Source of the DNA: Pseudomonadota bacterium
Lineage (GTDB): Bacteria > Pseudomonadota > Gammaproteobacteria > Pseudomonadales > Oceanobacteraceae
DNA: 64,000 bases
Assembly: GCA_030145845.1 (NCBI GenBank)
Contig: JAIXHJ010000003.1
Location: forward strand, 1-64,000
Reading direction: 5' to 3'
Shown here: one piece after another, positions 8,318 to 16,766 of the stretch
Layout of the letters: each line of letters begins with the position of its first letter
How positions within the stretch are numbered: the stretch's first letter is position 1
Position numbers and translations under genes: made by a program
The notes under the pieces: generated by a model
What the model was told of the DNA's origin: nothing
What the model saw: only the letters and a program-made list of their open reading frames with translations
The model's database searches: none

Positions 8318-9343
8318 TTATTGCCTGTCGAGGTTGATTGGTGCCTTGTTGGGCAATCCTGCTATTTCCCGGACCAGTCGCGGAACCAGATAACCAGGCA
8401 GGCCGGCCAGTAACTCCCTGTGCAGCTTCACGGCTTCCGCTTCACTGATTTCAAAGTGATGCGCGCCACTGACCCGGTCCAGCAGGTGAAGGTAATAAGG
8501 CAGGATGCCAAACTCAAACAGACTTTCGCTTAACTCAGACAGAACTCTGAAGTCATTGTTCACATTTTTCAGCAACACTGACTGGTTCAGCAGCGTGACG
8601 CCGGCCTCGCGGAGAGTACTGAGAGAGCTGTGCAGGGCCGGACTGAGTTCACGCGCGTGATTAATATGCAGCACCATGCTGGTGGTCAGACGGCTGTGCT
8701 TCAGGATCTGCGCCAGCTGAGGGGTCACCCGTTGCGGGATCACCACCGGCAGGCGGGTATGAATACGCAGGCGTTTTAACTGTGGAATCGCATCGCACAG
8801 GCTGACCAGTTCCTGCAGGGCATCGTCCTGCAGCAGCAGCGGGTCACCCCCGCTCAGTATCACTTCTGTGATGCTGGTGTCGTTGCGGATATAGTCCAGC
8901 GCCTGCTGCCACTGAGCGCGGCTGACACGGTTGTCTGCATAAGGAAAGTGGCGGCGGAAACAGTAGCGGCAGTTAACGGCACAGCCGGATGCCGCCAGTA
9001 ACAGCACCCGTCCATGGTACTTGTGGATAATGCCGCGGTCCGGGTTCGCACCGGCTTCTTCCAGTGGGTCGGAACTGAAACCGGGCACCGGCAGCAGTTC
9101 GTCGCGCAGTGGTAATACCTGCAGCAGCAGCGGGTCAGCCGGATTGCCGGGCTCCATCAGACTGGCATAAGGCTGAGGCACCAGCAGCGGGAAATCACGG
9201 AATTCTGTTAATACCTGGGGCAGCCTGTCAGCAGCAAGGCCGAGGTAGTCCAGCAGGTCGCCGGCGGAGCGGAAAGCCTGGGCCAGTATCTGCCGCCAGT
9301 CATCACGCTCAACAGAAACGGCAGATCGGGTTATGATAGGCAC
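8318..9343 (-). CDS. epmB: EF-P (R)-beta-lysine forming enzyme EpmB
   Basis: Radical SAM enzyme of the lysine 2,3-aminomutase family, 341 residues. It converts alpha-lysine to (R)-beta-lysine for attachment to elongation factor P. The iron-sulfur cluster motif CxxxCxxC is seen as GCAVNCRYCFRRHFPY, followed by the SAM-binding SGGDPLLL. It is shorter than clostridial lysine aminomutases, as EpmB is. It is divergent from efp, with start codons only about 35 bases apart, and epmA follows efp. The three genes of one modification pathway therefore sit together. Confidence 0.92.
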   Translation of the reverse strand: MPIITRSAVSVERDDWRQILAQAFRSAGDLLDYLGLAADRLPQVLTEFRDFPLLVPQPYASLMEPGNPADPLLLQVLPLRDELLPVPGFSSDPLEEAGANPDRGIIHKYHGRVLLLAASGCAVNCRYCFRRHFPYADNRVSRAQWQQALDYIRNDTSITEVILSGGDPLLLQDDALQELVSLCDAIPQLKRLRIHTRLPVVIPQRVTPQLAQILKHSRLTTSMVLHINHARELSPALHSSLSTLREAGVTLLNQSVLLKNVNNDFRVLSELSESLFEFGILPYYLHLLDRVSGAHHFEISEAEAVKLHRELLAGLPGYLVPRLVREIAGLPNKAPINLDRQ

Positions 9344-9378
9344 CTTTTGAAAATATCCTACATTGATTGGGCTGTGAA

Positions 9379-9945
9379 ATGGCGAACTATTCTACCAACG
9401 AATTCAAATCAGGTCTCAAGGTCATGCTCGAAAACGAGCCATGTTCCATCATCGAAAACGAGTACGTAAAACCGGGTAAAGGCCAGGCATTCAACCGGGT
9501 GAAACTGCGCAACCTGCGTAACGGCCGGGTTGTGGAAAAAACCTTCAAATCCGGGGATTCGCTGGAAGGCGCCGATGTGATGGAAGTGGACATGGAGTAC
9601 CTGTACACCGATGGTGAGTTCTGGCACTTCATGGCAACAGACGGTTCCTTCGAACAGCATGGTGCCTCGGCCGAAGCGCTGGGTGACACCGTCAAATGGC
9701 TGAAAGAACAGGATGTGTATGTGGTCACCCTGTTTAACGGTGCGGTACTGACCGTTGCGCCACCGAACTTTGTTGAGCTGGAAGTCACGGAAACAGACCC
9801 GGGCGTGAAAGGGGATACTGCCCAGGGCGGTAACAAGCCGGCCACTCTGAGCACCGGTGCCGTGGTGAAAGTACCGCTGTTCATCAACATCGGTGACAAG
9901 CTGCGTGTCGATACCCGTACCGGTGAATACGTGAGCCGTGCATAA
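9379..9945 (+). CDS. efp: Elongation factor P
   Basis: Translation factor that binds between the P and E sites and relieves stalling at polyproline stretches. From the ATG at 9379 the product is 188 residues, exactly the E. coli length. The upstream TTG at 9367 in the same frame is rejected because family members start [10 protein letters not shown]. The modified lysine is present at residue 34 in the loop [10 protein letters not shown], consistent with beta-lysylation by EpmA/EpmB. Pseudomonas-type EF-P carries an arginine here that is rhamnosylated. Three beta-barrel domains are expected. The C-terminus reads [13 protein letters not shown]. Confidence 0.96.
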   Translation: MANYSTNEFKSGLKVMLENEPCSIIENEYVKPGKGQAFNRVKLRNLRNGRVVEKTFKSGDSLEGADVMEVDMEYLYTDGEFWHFMATDGSFEQHGASAEALGDTVKWLKEQDVYVVTLFNGAVLTVAPPNFVELEVTETDPGVKGDTAQGGNKPATLSTGAVVKVPLFINIGDKLRVDTRTGEYVSRA

Positions 9946-9964
9946 GGGCTGCACACTGCCAATG

Positions 9965-9989
9965 AAAGGGAGCTGCGGCTCCCTTTTTT
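9965..9989 (+). terminator. Rho-independent terminator after efp
   Basis: Stem GGGAGC (9968-9973), loop TGCG, stem GCTCCC (9978-9983), then six T. It separates efp from epmA. Confidence 0.85.
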
Positions 9990-10045
9990 AATGCCGTTCC
10001 TGACGCCGGTGATGTGCCGGCGGCTCTGCTGTCCGAGGACCTGTT

Positions 10046-10966
10046 ATGTGGCAACCTTCTGCCGGGCGTGACGCCCTGCTGGCCCGCCAGAACCTGAATC
10101 AGACCATCCGCCGCTTCTTCGCTGAGCGTGGCGTGCTGGAAGTGGAAACCCCGGTGCTGTCACAGGCGGCGGTCTGTGATCCGAATATTGAACCCATGCA
10201 GACCAGCGATCAGCGTTATCTGCATACCTCGCCGGAATATGCCATGAAGCGTCTGCTGTGCGCCGGCAGTGGCGATATTTTCCAGATTGCGCGGGTATTC
10301 CGTCGTGGTGAAGCCGGCCGCCGCCACAATCCCGAATTCTCCATGCTGGAATGGTACCGGGTCGGCTGGGGGCCACAGCAGCTGATGCAGGAAGTGGCAG
10401 AACTGACCCGGACTCTGCTGGCGGCAGGTTATCCACAGTTACCGGTGATGACCCTGCATTACCGTGAGGCGGTACAGCAGTACGCGGCTATTGATGTCTT
10501 TGTCGCCACTGACGATGACATTGCCTGCCGAGGCATGCAGCTGGCGGGGCAGGATCTGCAATTGAGCCGTGATGGCTGGCTGGACGTGATTATGAGTCAT
10601 GCGGTGGAGCCGGCGCTGCCGCCGGACACACTGGTGTTTATCGATGATTTTCCGGCTTCGCAGGCAGCGCTGGCGCGGGTGGAAAAAAATGCTGATGGCA
10701 TGGCGGTCGCCCGCCGCTTTGAGCTGTATCTGAACGGTGCGGAGCTGGCCAACGGCTATCACGAACTGACCGATGCCGCTGAACAGCGGCGCCGGTTTGT
10801 GGCCGAGGCCGGCAACCGGCCTGTGGATGAAAATCTGCTGGGGGCACTGGCGCACGGGCTGCCGGATTGTGCCGGGGTGGCCATGGGCCTCGACCGTTTG
10901 CTGATGATGGTGCTCAATCACACAGACATTTCTGCCGTACTGGCTTTCGACTGGGCCCGGGCGTAA
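10046..10966 (+). CDS. epmA: EF-P lysine ligase EpmA (GenX/PoxA)
   Basis: 306 residues, a paralogue of the catalytic core of class II lysyl-tRNA synthetase without the anticodon-binding domain. It activates (R)-beta-lysine with ATP and transfers it to Lys34 of EF-P. Class II motif 2 is seen as IARVFRRGEAGRRHNPEFSM, and motif 3 as GVAMGLDRLLMM near the C-terminus. GAGGA precedes the ATG at 10046. It ends 4 bases from the convergent rhodanese gene, without an obvious terminator between them. Confidence 0.93.
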   Translation: MWQPSAGRDALLARQNLNQTIRRFFAERGVLEVETPVLSQAAVCDPNIEPMQTSDQRYLHTSPEYAMKRLLCAGSGDIFQIARVFRRGEAGRRHNPEFSMLEWYRVGWGPQQLMQEVAELTRTLLAAGYPQLPVMTLHYREAVQQYAAIDVFVATDDDIACRGMQLAGQDLQLSRDGWLDVIMSHAVEPALPPDTLVFIDDFPASQAALARVEKNADGMAVARRFELYLNGAELANGYHELTDAAEQRRRFVAEAGNRPVDENLLGALAHGLPDCAGVAMGLDRLLMMVLNHTDISAVLAFDWARA

Positions 10967-10970
10967 CGGT

Positions 10971-11321
10971 TTACGGTGCTTCTGTACATGGCAGGCCGGC
11001 CTTCCACCAGGCCAGCATGCCACCCTGCAGCTGGGCAGCCTGAAATCCCATCGCCTGCAGTTGCCGCGTCGCCGGAATACTGCGGTGGGCGGACAGGCAG
11101 ATGGTGACCACCGGCCGCTGCGGGTCCAGTTGCAGGGCGCGGATACGCTCATGACTGAACCGGGTGATGGGCAGGTGCAGCGCCTGCGGGATGTGGCTGT
11201 GGCGGTATTCGCGCTGGCTGCGGACGTCGACAAGCTGCACCTGATGGCGCCGCTGCCACAGCTCAGTGGCAGCAACTTCCCTGACATGTCCCAGCGGTAA
11301 CCAGCGTAACAGACGTTTCAT
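10971..11321 (-). CDS. Single-domain rhodanese-like protein
   Basis: 116 residues forming one rhodanese domain: VQLVDVRSQREYRHSHIPQA at the start and the active-site loop around VTICLSAHRSIPA, where the Cys would carry a persulfide. The end LQGGMLAWWKAGLP is typical. The family moves sulfur or acts as a redox or phosphatase-like module; the substrate cannot be told. It is the last gene of a four-gene run on the minus strand (13988 to 10971), 11 bases after the CMD-family gene. Confidence 0.8.
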   Translation of the reverse strand: MKRLLRWLPLGHVREVAATELWQRRHQVQLVDVRSQREYRHSHIPQALHLPITRFSHERIRALQLDPQRPVVTICLSAHRSIPATRQLQAMGFQAAQLQGGMLAWWKAGLPCTEAP

Positions 11322-11332
11322 GCTGTCTCCTC

Positions 11333-11926
11333 TTATGGCTGACGGTCGAAATGCACGGTACGGTCATTCCGTGCCGCTATGCGGATGGCGATCAGTACCG
11401 GTGCCGCCAGCAGGGATGCCAGTAATTCCGTCAGCAGTTGGCTGTTGTCCGCTGCCCGGCCACGCAGGCGCGCAAGCAGGGCGTCAAAGGTATTGCCGCT
11501 CAGGTTGGCAAAGTAAATGGCGTATAAACAGGCATGGATTTCCCGTACCTGAGCTTTGCTGAAGGCGCTGCTGAGCCGTTGCCGGGCGGCGGCGGTGGGG
11601 TACCCCTGCTGTTCAGCAAAGTGCTGGGCATAGAGAATGGCAATGCCTTCCTGCTCATTGCCCAGCGGTTGCTCCGGGGTCGTCAGCAGCTCATTCAGAG
11701 CTTCAATATCAACCCCGTTTTTCAGCGCCAGATGCGTATGTGCCCAGGCGCAGTAGCGGCAGTCGTTGACCCGGGTGCAGGCCAGCATGATCTGCTCGCG
11801 CAGCCGGCGTGAGGTGGCCGGTAACAGCAGTGCTTTGCCCAGCCGTGGCAGGCGCAGCAGGGCGGCGGCGCTGATGCGCAGCAGGCTGGTCAGGGTGAAG
11901 ACCCGTTTGCGGAAGGCTGTGTTCAT
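11333..11926 (-). CDS. AhpD/carboxymuconolactone decarboxylase-family protein
   Basis: 197 residues. The core ACTRVNDCRYCAWAHTHLAL contains the CxxC plus downstream His arrangement of AhpD-like members of the CMD family, which act as peroxidase partners or disulfide reductants. The helical remainder (ALNELLTTPEQPLGNEQEGI, then FSKAQVREIHACLYAIYFANLSGN) also fits this fold. It is probably co-transcribed with the GMC oxidoreductase upstream (20 bases away) and the rhodanese downstream. Oxidases of the GMC type make hydrogen peroxide, so a role in coping with it is a reasonable but untested inference. Confidence 0.72.
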   Translation of the reverse strand: MNTAFRKRVFTLTSLLRISAAALLRLPRLGKALLLPATSRRLREQIMLACTRVNDCRYCAWAHTHLALKNGVDIEALNELLTTPEQPLGNEQEGIAILYAQHFAEQQGYPTAAARQRLSSAFSKAQVREIHACLYAIYFANLSGNTFDALLARLRGRAADNSQLLTELLASLLAAPVLIAIRIAARNDRTVHFDRQP

Positions 11927-11946
11927 CGTCTGTTCTCCTGAACGCG

Positions 11947-13467
11947 TTATTTTTGTTGTTGTGTTTGCTGGCGCCGGCTGCGCTGGCGGGCCGGTGTCAC
12001 GTCAGCCTGGCTGATTCCCAGGGCAACATGGCGGGACCAGGCGGCGATGGTCATCGACGGCGGTGTCCCCGGCGCAGCGGGCAGGGCACTGGCATCGGCA
12101 ATAAACAGCCCGCGGTGGCCATAGACCTCGCCGCGGGCATCCACCACGCCCTGTGTGGAGGATGGCGCCAGCCGGGCACCGCCGAGCGGGTGTACGGTGA
12201 GGGGACTGCGGCGGCGGAAATGAACCGGCCGCTGACTGCGCCGTGCCACCTCATCCAGATGGGCGTAAACACTGGCCAGTACCGGGTTGTTGCCCTGCAG
12301 GTAGCGGAACGTCAGACGGCCTTTGTGCCACTCGGCCACGCCATCGGCGTTATCCGCCCCCATGCCCACCAGAATCAGGTCACGTTGCAGGCGCCGGCGT
12401 AAAAACGCGGGCATGGGAATGCGTGCGATACCGTTCAGACCATAAGTTGTCAGGTCGGCCGGCAGACAGCCGGGTAATGTGGCGGGGCCACCGCTGTGTG
12501 GATCCCGCAGGGCAAAGCGGCCGTGACAGGGTGTGCCGGTGCTGAAATCAGCGCCATCTTCATTGAGCGCCCAGTAAGCCGGTACATCGCCATTACCACC
12601 GAAGCCCAGCCCCAGCGCCGGCATCCCCCGCAGACCACCAAGCGCGCGGCTGCGGAACAGCAGGCGCAGGGTGTTGAGGGTGCCCGCTGCCAGAACCACC
12701 CGGGCGGCGCTGAGCTGACGGATGGTGTTGTCACGCTGATCCAGCACTTCCAGCCGGTAGCCCTGCGGCTGTTGCCACAGGCTCAGGCACTCATGCCGGG
12801 CACGTATTTCCAGTCCCTGCTCCATGGCCGGCAGCAGCAGAATCCGGTCGAGCGTGGCTTTGGCGCCGTTTTCACTGCCGAAGAAACTGTTGTTGCAGAA
12901 ATCGGCGGCATCCTTGTCCATGCGCACCGACATCGCCGGCTGCTGGTCAGCAATAAAGTGTTCTGAGCCGGCGTAGCGGCTGCCGGTGAAGTTGGGGATG
13001 GCGTCACTGTCCTGCGGCGCCCGGGCTCCCATGGTGCGCAGCATCCACTGATAATGTTCTTCCATGGCGGCGGAGGTGATGCCGTGCACGTGACCGTCCC
13101 AGTAATGGCTTTGGGCCGGGCGGGTATTCATGGCGCTGTAAACATGGCTGCCACCGCCGACCCCATTGGCACATACCAGGGTCATATCGCTGCTCTGATG
13201 AATATCGAACAGGCCCCGGCGGTTGAGACACCAGCCCCGGGCGGGGGTCCATGGTGTCGCCAGGCGGTGCAGCAGGTGGGTGTAAAAATGACGCCCGTAC
13301 GGCAGCGGGCTGCGCTCATCAATACCGGCCATGCGTACCGGCCGGGTATCCCGCCAGGGACCACGTTCCAGCAGCAGAACCCGCTGGCCTGCCCGGGTCA
13401 GGGTGGCTGCCGCGACCGCGCCGCCAAAACCACTGCCGATAACGATGACGTCGTACGGCGCACTCAT
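11947..13467 (-). CDS. GMC-family FAD oxidoreductase (cholesterol-oxidase-like)
   Basis: From the ATG at 13467 the protein has 506 residues. The N-terminal dinucleotide-binding motif reads YDVIVIGSGFGGAVAAATL, followed by RVLLLERGPW. The C-terminus has the GMC signature HPLGGARLAPSSTQGVVDAR and a final FAD-binding stretch GLFIADASALPAAPGTPPSM, as in cholesterol oxidases and related alcohol oxidases or dehydrogenases. The native substrate is unknown. The longer reading frame to 13542 is rejected, because ATG 13467 overlaps the stop of the upstream gene as ATGA, a common translational coupling. Confidence 0.85.
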   Translation of the reverse strand: MSAPYDVIVIGSGFGGAVAAATLTRAGQRVLLLERGPWRDTRPVRMAGIDERSPLPYGRHFYTHLLHRLATPWTPARGWCLNRRGLFDIHQSSDMTLVCANGVGGGSHVYSAMNTRPAQSHYWDGHVHGITSAAMEEHYQWMLRTMGARAPQDSDAIPNFTGSRYAGSEHFIADQQPAMSVRMDKDAADFCNNSFFGSENGAKATLDRILLLPAMEQGLEIRARHECLSLWQQPQGYRLEVLDQRDNTIRQLSAARVVLAAGTLNTLRLLFRSRALGGLRGMPALGLGFGGNGDVPAYWALNEDGADFSTGTPCHGRFALRDPHSGGPATLPGCLPADLTTYGLNGIARIPMPAFLRRRLQRDLILVGMGADNADGVAEWHKGRLTFRYLQGNNPVLASVYAHLDEVARRSQRPVHFRRRSPLTVHPLGGARLAPSSTQGVVDARGEVYGHRGLFIADASALPAAPGTPPSMTIAAWSRHVALGISQADVTPARQRSRRQQTQQQK

Positions 13468-13988
13468 GGGCGGGCTTCCAGGGTGAAATAAAGCAGGGTT
13501 TTCAGGCCATGGCGGCCCTGCCAGCGCATACGGGCCAGCCACACACCGTCCGTCAGTAAGCGGGCTTCACCGCGTATGGGCTGCAGCAGGCGTGGGGTGC
13601 GCGGGTGTGCATAATTCAGCCGGATCAGCGCGCGGCCGTTGTCATCTTCAGCGCGGCGGATGTGGTAATAGCCGAAGCTCAGACTGCCGCGCGCGGACAG
13701 CCAGATATTGGCCCCCTCCTGGGCGCCGAAGCTTTTGCCTTTCCAGGGGTTAAGGAAACTGTCCAGCAGACGGCAGATCAGTCCGGCGAGCGGTCGTGGC
13801 AGACGGCTGACAGCGCTGATGGCAAACAGCCGGCCACGGTAGACGCCATCCGGGCTGATGTCCGCAGGGCAGCTCAGGGTGTCGAACAGTTCGTCCATCT
13901 CCGCTTGCCGGTGGCGGAAAAAATAGCGTGCGCTGAAGCCGGCCGGCGGGTTGCTGGCGGGGAAATCCGGGTGTGATTGCTGATTCAT
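13464..13988 (-). CDS. Unrecognised 174-residue protein coupled to the GMC oxidoreductase
   Basis: No signal peptide and no membrane helix. The sequence has YRGRLFAISAVSRLPRPLAG, NPWKGKSFGAQEGANIW and a beta-rich second half ending LLYFTLEARP, giving the impression of a small lipocalin- or barrel-like fold. I do not recognise the family. The ATGA overlap with the GMC gene downstream suggests the two products are made together and may work on the same compound. It is the first gene of the run that ends with the rhodanese gene. Confidence 0.65.
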   Translation of the reverse strand: MNQQSHPDFPASNPPAGFSARYFFRHRQAEMDELFDTLSCPADISPDGVYRGRLFAISAVSRLPRPLAGLICRLLDSFLNPWKGKSFGAQEGANIWLSARGSLSFGYYHIRRAEDDNGRALIRLNYAHPRTPRLLQPIRGEARLLTDGVWLARMRWQGRHGLKTLLYFTLEARP

Positions 13989-14080
13989 AACGTGCCTCCT
14001 TTGCGTGGCACTTTAGAGGTCAGCGGCTGGCGGCGACAAACGATAAAAAAGCGCTGTTCGGATTAGCTCTGCTTAACTGA

Positions 14081-15001
14081 TTACAGGGCCTGCAGCAGGT
14101 CTCTGAGCCAGCCGGTGAAGGTGCGCACGGACGGATGTTGCTGCCATACGGCCGGGTAGACCGCATAGATAGCATCGTTCATGGGGCCGGCAGGCGGAAA
14201 GGGGGATTCCAGCCGGCCGCTCTGAATCAGCGGGTTCTCGACCGGATACAGGGCCAGGGCGGCGCCCAGGTTTTCGGCCGCCTGAATGGCCGCCGGGTAG
14301 TCATCAACGTGAAAGACCGGCCCGTCAGCCGCCTGTCCCTGACAGATACCGGTCTGTTCAAACCATTGCTGCCAGCTGCCCGGGCGGTCGTTCATGGCGA
14401 TGCGCGGTACATGGCGGATGTTGGCCGGATTTTCCTGCAGGTGGTACTGCTGACTGAAACCCGGTGGGCAGACCAGCTGGACGCTGACATCCAGCAGTTT
14501 TTCATGCACCAGCCCCGGCCACGGCGGCGAGCCGAAACGGATGGCGATATCGGCTTTGCCCTGCTGCAGATCGGTATAACCCAGTGCGGTTTCGATGTGC
14601 AGTTCCAGATCCGGCTGCTGCTGACGGAATTCGGCCAGATGCGGAAAGATGACCCGGTTGGCAACCGGTGGCATGACGCTGACCCGCAGACGCTGATGGC
14701 CATGCTGCTGGTACAGTTCGGTGGTGGCCGCGCGCAGCCCGGCCAGCTGGCGGCAGACTTTCTGCCAGTACTCTTCACCGGCAGCAGTCAACGTCAGCGA
14801 GCGGTTATGGCGCCGGAACAGATCGACTCCCAGCTGGGATTCGAGTAACTGGATCTGCTGACTGACGGCGGATGGGGTTATGCAGAGTTGTTCGGCAGCG
14901 AGTTTGAAGCTCAGCTGCTGACCTGCTGCCTCAAAGGTGCGCAGCAGGTTCAGGGTTGGCAGGTCGCGCTGTGACTGCCGCTTCAACGGCTTATTCCACA
15001 C
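14081..15001 (-). CDS. LysR-family transcriptional regulator (GcvA-like)
   Basis: 306 residues with an N-terminal winged helix (LNLLRTFEAAGQQLSFKLAA, then ITPSAVSQQIQLLE) and a C-terminal periplasmic-binding-like effector domain. The sequence style is that of the GcvA/AmpR subgroup. The start is a GTG at 15001 that overlaps the end of psd by 11 bases, so it seems to be translated in the wake of psd. The downstream gene on the same strand is the 174-residue protein of the GMC cluster, 93 bases away. Regulation of that cluster is a plausible inference. Confidence 0.85.
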   Translation of the reverse strand: MWNKPLKRQSQRDLPTLNLLRTFEAAGQQLSFKLAAEQLCITPSAVSQQIQLLESQLGVDLFRRHNRSLTLTAAGEEYWQKVCRQLAGLRAATTELYQQHGHQRLRVSVMPPVANRVIFPHLAEFRQQQPDLELHIETALGYTDLQQGKADIAIRFGSPPWPGLVHEKLLDVSVQLVCPPGFSQQYHLQENPANIRHVPRIAMNDRPGSWQQWFEQTGICQGQAADGPVFHVDDYPAAIQAAENLGAALALYPVENPLIQSGRLESPFPPAGPMNDAIYAVYPAVWQQHPSVRTFTGWLRDLLQAL

Positions 15002-15851
15002 TCATGCCGATGGCTTCGCCCATGCGCAGCGGGCTGTCGGCGCTGAGCTCTTCCTGCCAGTGAATTTTGTCTTTGGCAAAGCAGAGCACCACGGTGGAGC
15101 CCAGCAGGAAACGGCCCATTTCTTCACCTTTCTCCAGTGTGACCGGCTGCGGATTGGTGTAGTCCACCACTTTCAGCTCCCGTTTGGGCGGGGTGATCAG
15201 ACCGGCCCAGACGGTTTCCACCGCTGCCACGATCATGGCGCCAACCAGCACCATGGCCATCGGCCCCTGCTCGGTATCAAAGATGGCCACCACGCGCTCG
15301 TTACGGGCAAACAGCCGCGGCACGTTTTCCGCGGTGGTTTTGTTCACCGAGAACAGATCGCCGGGGACGTACACCATTTCGCGCAGGGTGCCGCGCAGTG
15401 GCATGTGCACGCGGTGATAATCTTTCGGTGACAGATAGATAGTGGCGAACTCACCGCCCATGAATTCTTCTGCCCGTTCTGTGCTGCCACCCAGCAGTTC
15501 AATCAGTGAGTAGTCCTGCCCTTTGGCCTGAAAAATACGGCCGTTTTCAATTTTTCCCAGCTGTGACACCGCACCGTCGGCCGGGGATACCAGCTGGTTG
15601 TCGCCGTCTGCCAGCGGCCGTACGCCATCTTCCAGTTCACGGGTGAAGAAGTCGTTGAAGCAGCGGAATTCGTCCGCGCTCTTGCGTGCGGCTTCCTCCA
15701 TATTGACGTCATAGCGTTTGATGAAGGCATTGATGAAGGTGTTCTTCAGCCAGCGGATTTCGCTGGCAGCAATCCAGCCGACCAGACGTGACAGCAGGTG
15801 CTGCGGAATCAGGTACTGGCTGACGATAAAGGCTTTATCTTTGAAAGTCAT
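14991..15851 (-). CDS. psd: Phosphatidylserine decarboxylase proenzyme
   Basis: Inner-membrane enzyme that makes phosphatidylethanolamine. 286 residues, close to the bacterial norm. The self-cleavage motif LGST is present near the C-terminus (MGRFLLGSTVVLCFAKD); cleavage between Gly and Ser creates the pyruvoyl group on the small subunit. YHRVHMPLRG and VSPADGAVSQ are family landmarks. It is followed by the overlapping LysR gene and preceded by rhdA, as in P. aeruginosa (PA4957-PA4956). Confidence 0.95.
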   Translation of the reverse strand: MTFKDKAFIVSQYLIPQHLLSRLVGWIAASEIRWLKNTFINAFIKRYDVNMEEAARKSADEFRCFNDFFTRELEDGVRPLADGDNQLVSPADGAVSQLGKIENGRIFQAKGQDYSLIELLGGSTERAEEFMGGEFATIYLSPKDYHRVHMPLRGTLREMVYVPGDLFSVNKTTAENVPRLFARNERVVAIFDTEQGPMAMVLVGAMIVAAVETVWAGLITPPKRELKVVDYTNPQPVTLEKGEEMGRFLLGSTVVLCFAKDKIHWQEELSADSPLRMGEAIGMSVE

Positions 15852-15872
15852 AATATAGGGTGCTGCCTGTTG

Positions 15873-16706
15873 TTATGGTTGTTCGCCGGTGTTGACCGGT
15901 GTTGCCGGGTCATTCCCCCATTCCGACCAGGAGCCGGCGTAGCCTTTGATATTGAGGCCGAGAATTTTGCCCACCAGATAGGTAAAGCCCGAGCGGTGGT
16001 GGGTCTGGCAGTGGGTGGCAATTTCCTTGCTGTCATCAATGCCCAGCCCGCTGAGCAGGGTGCGGAAGCCTTCCAGCTCATTGATTTTCAGCCCACGGGC
16101 TTTATCCATGCCCAGCGTCCATTCGTAGTTCACCGCGCCGGGAATATGACCGCCCCGTTGGGAAACGGCTTTTTCGCCGGTGTATTCCGCGTGTGAGCGT
16201 GCATCCCACACGGCGAAGTCCGACTGGCCGAGGCGCTGCAGAATCTGCTCTTTGGTCAGGGTGCAGTCGCTGTTGACCAGCTGGGCCTGATACTGGCTGG
16301 TCAGCGGCTGTACGGCACCACTTTCAGTTGGCAGACCTTCCTGCAACCAGGCAACCAGCCCGCCGTTGAGATAGGAATACTTACTGTGGCCGAGGCAGTC
16401 GAGTACCCAGATCATGCGCCCGGCCCAGCCGCCGCCTTCGTCATCGGAACAGATCACATGGGTGTCCGGGGTGAGACCGATGTCACTGAACGCTGCGGAT
16501 AACTGCTCCAGTGGCGGCAGTTTGCCCGGTGCCGGCTGGCCCACGCACTGCAGCTTTTTAAAGTCGAGCCAGACAGAGCCGGGGATGTGGTTTTCCAGGA
16601 AAGCTTCGGCTTTGGCCTGTTCAACGATCAGAATCTTATCCGCCGCGGCGAAAGGGAGCTGCGCCGCCAGTGCGGCCGGTTCAAGTAACAGGGGAAGATC
16701 TGCCAT
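15873..16706 (-). CDS. rhdA: Thiosulfate sulfurtransferase (RhdA-type, two rhodanese domains)
   Basis: 277 residues with an inactive N-terminal and an active C-terminal rhodanese domain. The active loop is CQTHHRSG (ATHCQTHHRSGFTYLV), the form known from Azotobacter and Pseudomonas RhdA, which transfers sulfane sulfur from thiosulfate to cyanide or thiols. HIPGSVWLDF and HIPGAVNYEW mark the two domains. The start at 16706 (MADLPLL) is chosen over an in-frame TTG at 16721 because GAGAG lies at good spacing before it. It is upstream of psd by 22 bases, so it is probably in one transcript with psd. Confidence 0.9.
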   Translation of the reverse strand: MADLPLLLEPAALAAQLPFAAADKILIVEQAKAEAFLENHIPGSVWLDFKKLQCVGQPAPGKLPPLEQLSAAFSDIGLTPDTHVICSDDEGGGWAGRMIWVLDCLGHSKYSYLNGGLVAWLQEGLPTESGAVQPLTSQYQAQLVNSDCTLTKEQILQRLGQSDFAVWDARSHAEYTGEKAVSQRGGHIPGAVNYEWTLGMDKARGLKINELEGFRTLLSGLGIDDSKEIATHCQTHHRSGFTYLVGKILGLNIKGYAGSWSEWGNDPATPVNTGEQP

Positions 16707-16766
16707 GGAAAACTCTCGCAATAATTCAATACAGAGGCGGCAGTTTATCCAAGGCAGGCGCGGATG

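Noticed and set aside
13468..13542. N-terminal extension of the GMC oxidoreductase
   Set aside because: The extra 25 residues (Pro-rich) overlap the upstream gene. The nucleotide-binding motif starts right after the internal ATG, which is coupled by ATGA.
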